DNA from: Azolla pinnata
Taxonomy: Eukaryota > Streptophyta > Polypodiopsida > Salviniales > Salviniaceae
Direction: 5' to 3'
Length of the DNA: 26,924 bases
Assembly (NCBI GenBank): GCA_037176905.1
Contig: JBBBWG010006202.1
Coordinates: 1 to 26,924, forward strand
How positions within the stretch are numbered: the first letter of the stretch is position 1; every line of letters begins with the position of its first letter. The notes beneath the pieces were generated by a model. It did not search any database. It was not told the DNA's origin and was given only the letters and a program-made list of their open reading frames with translations. Both the position numbers and the translations under genes were made by a program. This document shows positions 19,701 through 26,924 of the stretch, in pieces.

Positions 19701-22011
19701 TCGCTGTTCCTTGTTTTCATTGATGCCGTTTTTGGATATGTACAGTTACAGAGAGCATGGGAAGGTCTGGGATGGCTCGAGAAGCTGAAACTTGGGACAG
19801 TTCTTTGGAGTGGTATTAGCTCCACGAAGCTGGATTTATCAGAAGAATCCATGCAGGTTTGGGCCTGATTAGCATAAAATATTTTTTCTGTTGTACCTTG
19901 GGAGTTACCGCTTGACTTCATACATACACTTGTGATTTCTTCGTAGATGTTGCAAAGCGACGATGCTCTGTCTACCATGTTTGCTTATTTGGGCAAGGAG
20001 TTCCCATCGTTATTGCAACCCCTTGTATATGAACGAGATAAGGTAAAGGTTTGGAAATTAGAATAGGCACAACGTGAGGATTTTTTATTTTTCATCACAA
20101 TCTGATACAAAGGTCAACTTAGCTATCTTGTCTTAATCATTAGACCCACCATCACATTTTTCTCACTATCCCTTGTAATAGGCACAGCATCAGTATACTT
20201 GAACACATTTGCATGGATTCCTTGCCTGTTCAGTGATGTGTGCAGTATTTTTCTTATATCAGATACTCAGTACTGCCAATTAGCAGTCCATGAGCGTGAA
20301 CCTTAGATCCATGGCCATATTTTTAGTCTTGATAGGGTAGGTAAATCAATCTTGAGTGCCTATAGCATGGTGACCTTCACTAAGTTTGGATGCAATGAAG
20401 ACATTGTGTAAATGTTCAGGTGAGGCTTTCTTTGGAAGCTGCACAACCCAGAAAGAAATATATCAATGTCTGCTTAGGCTAATATGACCCATGAGACCAA
20501 GCGTACAATAATGTTTGTGAATCCACTGATCTATAAGAGTACGATGACGATTACAAATACAATCATCCAGAGTGCTCTAGAGTATTGTAGTGCATATAAT
20601 GGCTGCTGTGGTCTATAATAATAAAGCAGGGGATGATCCCTAAGTATGAGCAGTTCGAATGTTGTATATTACGGCCACACTTAACAGATTGAAAAATGAG
20701 ATAACATAGTAAACCAATTGATATGTTTCAAGGAAAGTGGAAATTTAACGTTAGTAGCAGGCGATGCTGAACTACTTGGTATTGGTGTATAATTCCAATT
20801 GAAGGATTGCTGGGACTGTATATGGAACAAAGAAGTCGGAGAATCTCCCTTCTGGAGAGCATATCAGCATCATTCCAAATAGTCAGTTCATTTTGCAGAG
20901 TCCTGAGTCTAAGGTCTTCTGTGTACCGAGTAAACTCAGAGATCTGAAACATTTATCTAGAATGATGCCACATAGAAAGGGTGAGACTCTCAATGGTTGA
21001 TGGAAATGTAGGGTAGGTGGAGATGGAAAGGGTGAGACTCCCAATGGTTGATGGAAATGTAGGGTAGGTGGAGATGGACAGATGATGGAGAACAAACTGT
21101 TTCATGCCTTGCCTTTACAAGTTAAGCACAATGAGTGGAGACCAAAAATGTCACATAGCCTGCTAGTGCAAGCAAGCACAAGAAGTTTCATCTGACCATC
21201 TATTCTGGTCAAAGATGTAGTTTCAAGTTATTTTTGGATGTCTAACTACCAGCAGGGAATGATGATGCGCATATTTTATTTGCTTAAAGCAATGAGGGAT
21301 ACATGCTGATAGGTACGCCATGGGAATCTAGGCTTGAATAGAAGCACGAGCTTTGTTATAGGCCCAAGGATAAGCATTCTAGGTTTGATCCATCAGGGCT
21401 TCTCCTGGAAAATGCCCTATGGAGGGCTAACTTTCCTGCTGTCCCTTACATCAACTATCCTCACATTGAAATGAGGTTTACTACCCATTTCAGGATCCTA
21501 GTCCATAGTCCAGTTTCACTTTCTTATCTTTTGCAGTGATGTCAATTAGTACTGTGTTGGAACTGCTTTGATGGACTTCTTTAGGTTGTTCTAGTTCTCT
21601 GTGATGAGGAGGAGGCTTTAGATTGATCATCACATTGTTCTAGTTCTCTGAATATGCATGTATTGGATGTGGTGCTAAGATACAGCAGTTTCCATTTTAA
21701 TGGAGAGTGTGAGGGAGTTTTTTGAACAGTATTTGGCATGGTCTCTCACTCGGAGCAAGGCTGTGAATGGAAGCTCTATAGTAGTTGGTGTTGTGGGCCA
21801 AGGTCATTTGCAAGGAATCATACGAGAAATCATGCATGACAAAGGTGATCTACGCTTTCGAGATCTAGTGGGCGTCCGGGAATCCAAGACTGTGAAAGAG
21901 AGAGCCTACAACTTCTTCTTGGAGAGTATTGTGGGCTTAGTGTTATGGTTTGTGTGGAAATATTTGTATGCTAATTATGATGTCGCTGCTTTCCTCTCAA
22001 ATATTCTCTAG
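16756..22011 (+). CDS. TraB/PrgY-family protein, likely organelle-targeted
   Basis: Seven exons: 16756-17375, 18982-19103, 19292-19368, 19463-19537, 19746-19856, 19947-20042 and 21730-22011, about 460 codons; phases agree at every junction. The TraB core starts with GTSHFS (residues 175-180) and VVVELCRSR (199-207). It continues through a QLVLGDRPIEIT segment and a second GX2H in GVVGQGH (387-393), followed by a late hydrophobic segment SIVGLVLWFVWKYLY. Known biology: TraB proteins are related to Tiki metalloproteases, where two GX2H motifs and a Glu are catalytic; plant members are poorly characterised. The leader (MAMTCVSPFLF, then Pro/Ser/Arg-rich) looks like a transit peptide. An in-frame ATG at 16669 would add 29 residues containing seven Leu from a CTG repeat; I prefer 16756. 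Residues about 75-150 are low-complexity Ser/Pro/Ala. Confidence 0.92.
17376..18981 (+). other. gene 3 intron 1, 1.6 kb
   Basis: The intron lies between cleanly joined exons 1 and 2. It holds a short palindrome (atggaagtata and tatacttccat, about 17533-17567) and otherwise ordinary sequence. A 147-codon open frame on the minus strand (17336-17779) runs into exon 1 and matches no family I know. Confidence 0.6.
20043..21729 (+). other. gene 3 intron 6, 1.7 kb, with a 51-bp tandem pair
   Basis: This is the longest intron in the window. Two adjacent units at 20976-21026 and 21027-21076, both beginning aaagggtgagactc and containing atggttgatggaaatgtagg, are almost identical. No open frame resembles a mobile-element protein, so the length is unexplained. 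Confidence 0.6.
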
Positions 22012-24098
22012 TATGCCATTTATTAACCTGCCAAATGTTAGCCCCAGAAACTTCAATTTCTTTTTATAAGGTTGAAATGAATTGAGAAATGAAAGTGCAT
22101 GGTAAATATAAAAAAGATACAGAACCTGAGAGGAAGCTGTAGCACATAGTTGCATTACTTCCAGATAAACTGTTGGGTTATGTTAAAAATTCAATGTCAG
22201 CAGCGCATTCTAGATTTTGTCACGAATTCAATTCAACATCCCAGTATGTTGGTGTATTGTAAATTAAAAATACAAAATGTACTATCTCAGCAACAATTCA
22301 ACCCTCATATATGGGTGGGTGTATATACCTTTCTCTTTGAACATATACATCATCCATTGTCATACATTGGATGGGAACAAACTGCTTTATTGGGGAAGAA
22401 CCAACTTGCAGGTCGTTATATGATTGTTAGAATATATATGGAATGGTCCTCCACCATGTTAGTATGTATAATGTGTGTGAGTGGCCTGAGCCCATGAAAA
22501 ACTGGAATTGCAGCAATGATATGCAAATTGAGTTATGTCCACTGTTTGGTTCCTGTGGTTCATGACATACCTAGTTGATGAGACAACAGAACTCAAAGAT
22601 GATTTCCTTTCCTGCCACTGCAGCTTCATGTACGTTGCAGCATGTCCCTATTTTCCTGAACATTCCACCCCACCAAAGATCTAGTTTCTTATACGGATCA
22701 GAAGAAAGCAAAAACAACAATTCTGGGCTTCAAAATGAGAAAAGCTTACACAGAATGATCATAGGCTTCTACAGGGGATCATTTGTTGTGATGGCGTATC
22801 CTGGAAACACACTTCCACTTGTCTACAATTAACTGACAGTAGTGAAAAATAATTAGACAGTAGATCTGTGGGCAGAAAGTGGTCTCTTCAAAACACAATT
22901 TTGTTGACACTGGAGGGCAAAGAGTACCACCACTGAGCCATGTGATACAACAAATACCATTTTCTACTATGATCATATTGTCCAGCTCGCTGCCATTGTA
23001 CATAAAAGCATGCGAAAACAATAGCATTTAACGAGAGGTAGGTCTTCCTTCAGCTTTAATGCGTCCCCCATGATGGTAAACACCACCTCAACTGACGTGC
23101 CTGTGCACAGGAAATTCTATTGCACATAATAAGATGAAAGTTAACAAAACACTGGAGCTTTGATTCCAGTTTTTACCCAAACTTCTCAGGCTTTGAGATG
23201 TTCATGCAAGACTTCCAAATTTACTCCGACAAACCATCATTTGAACATTCTGCCATACCGTCATTGGCTTCAAACGTGGGCTACTTCAAGAAACAGACAA
23301 CAAACAGGAATCATGACTAACGAGGCTTGAAGACAATTCAGAAATACAAAGGTGTGGTATCCCACTTTAGGTAAGAAAAGATATTCATATGATATTATCC
23401 GTTGTTTCAGCTGACGTACTCAAAAAAGAAAGAGATTTAACTGTCAATCCCATGTGATGCTAAGCTGAGAAAGTTTGTGAATATGAAGCCCACATGCTTA
23501 ATTAACCTCATCTCGAAGTATACAGAAACCAGATGCAGAATATTTCATAGCTCGTATGCTAGCACTAGCTATTATGTGCTCAAACGCAATGGTGTATTAA
23601 CATACACCATGTTCATCATCTGTGAGACCTAACATCATGACGAGTTTACTATATAAGTTATGAGTAATATAGACTGATATATGCAGTCATGAGTAAAATC
23701 ATGACTAACAAAACCTCATCTTCAACTTCAGCATCAACTATGCTTCTAAGACATAATCAAGAAACATTTCTACTTAACCAGTTCCACCTACCATAGTCAA
23801 ATCCGATAGTGCTCAGTTTCAGACTGGCAACAACATTTAAGGTGGTTTCTCTATCTGGCTTTTCTAACTTACCTAACGCATGCAATTAAGCCCATATAAG
23901 ATACAACATTACGTTAACTAATCTGCGAAACCCATAATCAGTGCACTGGGGGCCCGTCAAAGCATAGCTTAAAGGTTGTTCCTAAAACTGGTCCTCCCTA
24001 ATATGACTTGAATGCAATGCTTAATACTTACCCTGTAAAACTCTAATGGAATAATTACGAAGTTAAGGCATTACGACCGTACTTCACCTGTAAAAAAA
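22012..24098. other. intergenic region between convergent genes 3 and 4
   Basis: There are two kilobases of AT-rich sequence with only short open frames, none with recognisable motifs. It must contain the 3' UTRs of gene 3 (plus) and gene 4 (minus). No clear aataaa lies close to either stop. I see no RNA gene, tandem repeat or inverted-repeat element. Confidence 0.5.
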
Positions 24099-26619
24099 TC
24101 AGTGTCGAAATGAGCGACTAGGGGGGAAAGATTCACGTTCGCGAATGCTGCCTCGAGGACCGTCACGTAGCGAAGAACGAGAACCTGGAGAATGTGAATA
24201 CTGCAATCGTAGCATATCTGAACTAGGTTCCATTTCGTCGAACTTATATCCTGGAAAACGAACGATTTACGTGGACATTGAGTGAAGATCGATGACGAGC
24301 TGTCCCAAGAAACTAAACATAGACATCGTTTCCAGTCTCATTTGTTAGCCAGTAAAAACTAGAATAGCAATAAACTTAAGTTTCTGCCATGGCAGCTCTC
24401 TGTGTACAACAGCATGCCTCTTTACACACATATATTGCTACATTGTTGATGGTAAGCATGAACCATCAACTATCAATACATCAGTATGTCTAAAACCTTG
24501 AAAACCCCCTGAGGTCTAGCAGCATTGATAAAGGTAGTTTCCTTCAAATAATGCTATGACAATACCTCCTCATTCTTGATCAATTAAAAATGAGCAATTG
24601 AAAAACATTGAAAAACCCACTGATTATAACCAGAGACCGTTCATAATTCGACCAATATAATGTGAAATTCTAACTATAAAGCACATCAACTATGAGCCAG
24701 TTGGCCTGGTAACAAACATAGCCCCAATAATTTGGTCGCATTTATAAAGAAGACAGGGATGAGCACTTAAACAAGATGTAACAGAACATTTAATAAAAGA
24801 GAAGAGGTGAATTTGAATACTAGAACATTTGTCGTGGAAGCAGATGAATACAATAAAAGAATGCTAACTGCTCTGCATGGACTTAAAAAATCCAACTTTA
24901 ATTGGTCAAGAAAAGCTGTGCAAATAGAAGCTTGGATTTTCCTTAGTTCACTGATAAAGCATTTTAAATGTTGTACCTTACATGAGGCCGTCCAAGCAAA
25001 GTATGCCATACCTTGTAAGGCCTCCAGCGCAATAGATGCACACTTGGGATCTGTGAAGTCTACAAAACATAGCACAAACTGTTCCCCTCCAGGCTGCAGA
25101 AACCAACTTATCTTACAACAGTTTCAAAGCCTCTTGAAAGCATGCCAAGAATAACAATACCATTTCTCAAAGAACAATTAAATCCGCAATTGGAAGAGTA
25201 TGAATATTATCTCCTACATGCCAATGAAACATAAACACTAGAAAAAGATATTGGCGAAGGCATGAAACTGAGAACATTCAATTAGGCAATTAGCTATTTC
25301 ATTAGCTACTTCAAATATGAACGCTAATAACCATGTTCCAGATGTATATATGTAAACAAGCTTACTTTGAAAGCGGAATACCTAGATATGTTATATTATT
25401 TACCTCATAATTTGGCCTTTAAATTTACCAAGCCCGTGATGTGTAAACCATACGACTTTCTGGAACTAGATAGCTATGTCCTTCAGAAACTATCAATCTT
25501 CCCGTTCTCATGCATGCATCAATTGAAAGTTTGAAAATAGGATGGCATAAGAGGGCATTGACTCACCCGTTTTCCATCTTTCCGCACTAGCCGTACCTCC
25601 TTAAATCCAACAAAAGGCCGAAAGATATCTAGAGTTCGGAATTAAAGGTAAACAGCACACAAGTTTTTAAAGATCTTATCTTCCTAAGCAAATGACTTCT
25701 GATGCCACTCAATAGCTTCTCTTCCTAGAAATGCATTATAAGATATGGATACGAGCTGCTTCCCTTCGAGAACAATCTGCAGGAATTCCTTCGACATACA
25801 AAGTAGGTGTTGCATCGGATGGGACGGCTCCATGCCCTGCGGTTTGAGCATCTTGGGCATAAGGGTAATCCATCCTTCCTGAATTCAACGGTTGGGGCTT
25901 TAAAAGGCTTGCATCTGCCCCTCCCACGAATCTTCCTCCTTGAACATTCATAGCCAGATCGTTCATAGAAGATAACCTCGTGCTCATGGCCCCAAGCTGT
26001 CCTCCTGCAAAAGATTGGGGCCCGGGAATATCTGGACCAGGGATGTTTCCGGATCCATAAACACTCTGCACAAACATGATTAGAAGGCGAACCTCAATTC
26101 CTACGAATGGGGGATATATATATATATACGTATACATGCATGTAGACATACATATAGACGCATGCATACCTAAAGATTCTGACGATTTTCGTATTCACAT
26201 TCTGAGAGAACAATTTTCAGATGCCACAGCTGTCCATACATTCTCAAAAGATGTATAAAGTAATTCACCACAATTTACATACCATGGAAGTGACTACGAG
26301 AGACTCAGGCTCTCGCCAAGGGAGTTGGCCAGCTCGATCATCGATGCGAGTCTCTTCCTGCGGGAAATACGCATTGCCTGGCGGGAGGTCCTCTATAAGC
26401 CGCAGTGAGAGAAAGAGAAAGAGAGAGAAACAATAAGTACGTACGAAGGGGGGGCATTTGCTTCAATACACGAGAAGCGTCGTCCATGCAAACTCGACGA
26501 TTGTACAGACAAGGAGGAGAAAGAAAGAAGGCACAGATGTGTCACAGATCGGAAGGAGAGAACGGGACAAAACCGATGGAAATGAATCGAAGATAAGGTA
26601 AAGAAGGAGAAAACGGGCA

Positions 26620-26685
<66 letters not shown>

Positions 26686-26789
26686 CGCAGATATGGAGAT
26701 GGGAGGAGCTTACCGGAATCTGTACGAGGGCGTTTGGGGTGGACGGAAGCAGATGAAGGTCTGTCGTGGTAGCGCCAATAGTCCGCCAT
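24099..26789 (-). CDS. single-RRM RNA-binding protein, nuclear speckle (NSR-like) type
   Basis: Six exons on the minus strand: 26789-26714, 26392-26283, 26065-25753, 25628-25567, 25093-25012 and 24250-24099, with consistent phases, about 264 codons. The N-terminus MADYWRYHDRPSSASVHPKR is typical of this plant family. A Gly/Pro/Met-rich linker follows. The RRM spans about 150-225: RNP2-type LYVEGIP (151-157), HIFRPFVGFKEVRLVRK across exons 3-4, RNP1-type VLCFVDFTDPKCASIALEAL in exon 5, then GYKFDEMEPSSDMLRLQYS. The Arg/Ser-rich tail ends at SRSFRH. Arabidopsis NSRa/NSRb and Medicago RBP1, of the same type, sit in nuclear speckles and modulate alternative splicing with non-coding RNAs. That role here is inferred from family. 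The single start ATG fits. Confidence 0.92.
26624..26683. repeat. (GA)n microsatellite in gene 4 intron 1
   Basis: An uninterrupted GA run of about 60 bp lies about 30 bp into intron 1. It reads as (CT)n in the gene 4 transcript. Confidence 0.95.
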
Positions 26790-26846
26790 AGCCTCCTTGA
26801 ATATGTGTGTATATACAATCTAGATATCTATCTGTACACGCACACA

Positions 26847-26849
<3 letters not shown>

Positions 26850-26924
<75 letters not shown>
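26850..26924. repeat. (GA)n microsatellite upstream of gene 4, reaches window end
   Basis: A pure GA run of at least 75 bp begins about 60 bp upstream of the gene 4 ATG, after a short (CA)n. It lies in the likely 5' UTR or promoter and continues past the window. GA/CT tracts of this kind can bind plant BBR/BPC GAGA-binding factors; binding here is not shown. Confidence 0.93.

Noticed and set aside
1-26924. tRNA, rRNA, CRISPR or bacterial-type operon signals
   Set aside because: No cloverleaf with a gttcgaatc-type arm, no rRNA words and no spaced short palindromic array were seen. Spliced genes show that the DNA is eukaryotic nuclear.

Overview
The window is nuclear DNA from a land plant. It carries four spliced protein genes with GT-AG introns, plastid-type Ser/Arg-rich N-termini, plant-type gene families and abundant simple-sequence and tandem repeats. 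Intron sizes (mostly about 80-500 bp, a few of 0.9-1.7 kb) and the repeat style would suit a seed-free plant (bryophyte, lycophyte or fern). That placement is inference; nothing here fixes the species.

Layout. Positions 1-2041 are a tandem array of a roughly 278-bp satellite that runs off the left edge, with one interrupted unit and a decayed relative near 2884-2965. Positions 2042-6990 are intergenic, with no recognisable gene. They hold a 27-32-bp purine-rich minisatellite (3787-4160), a 66-82-bp tandem repeat (4524-4706), a foldback MITE with terminal inverted repeats over 100 bp long (5098-5541), a perfectly spaced 45-bp triplication (5872-6006), and a 209-bp promoter-proximal duplication (6412-6820).

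Gene 1 (6990-11853, +) is a 17-exon HAD-superfamily subfamily IG 5'-nucleotidase-like hydrolase with all expected HAD motifs. Three copies of a 190-bp repeat lie between its 3' end and that of gene 2. Gene 2 (13153-16523, -) is a five-exon multi-pass membrane protein with a transit-peptide-like leader and a family of unknown function. Its introns are full of repeats: a CATGCATG-dense intron 1, a foldback in intron 3 and donor-containing tandem repeats in intron 4. Gene 3 (16756-22011, +) is a seven-exon TraB/PrgY-family protein with both GX2H motifs and a C-terminal membrane segment. It is divergent from gene 2 across about 230 bp that must hold both promoters. Gene 4 (24099-26789, -) is a six-exon RRM protein of the nuclear speckle RNA-binding protein (NSR-like) type, convergent with gene 3.

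The four genes are not an obvious pathway: one nucleotidase-like enzyme, two likely organelle or membrane proteins and one RNA-binding protein. I did not find a convincing undescribed multi-gene system. The most unusual material is in the repeats: an intron built from copies of its own 5' splice site, a dense RY-motif intron, and what looks like a decayed exon duplication inside gene 1. All exon boundaries were read by eye from reading frame, splice consensus and remembered family sequence, without transcripts or database searches.
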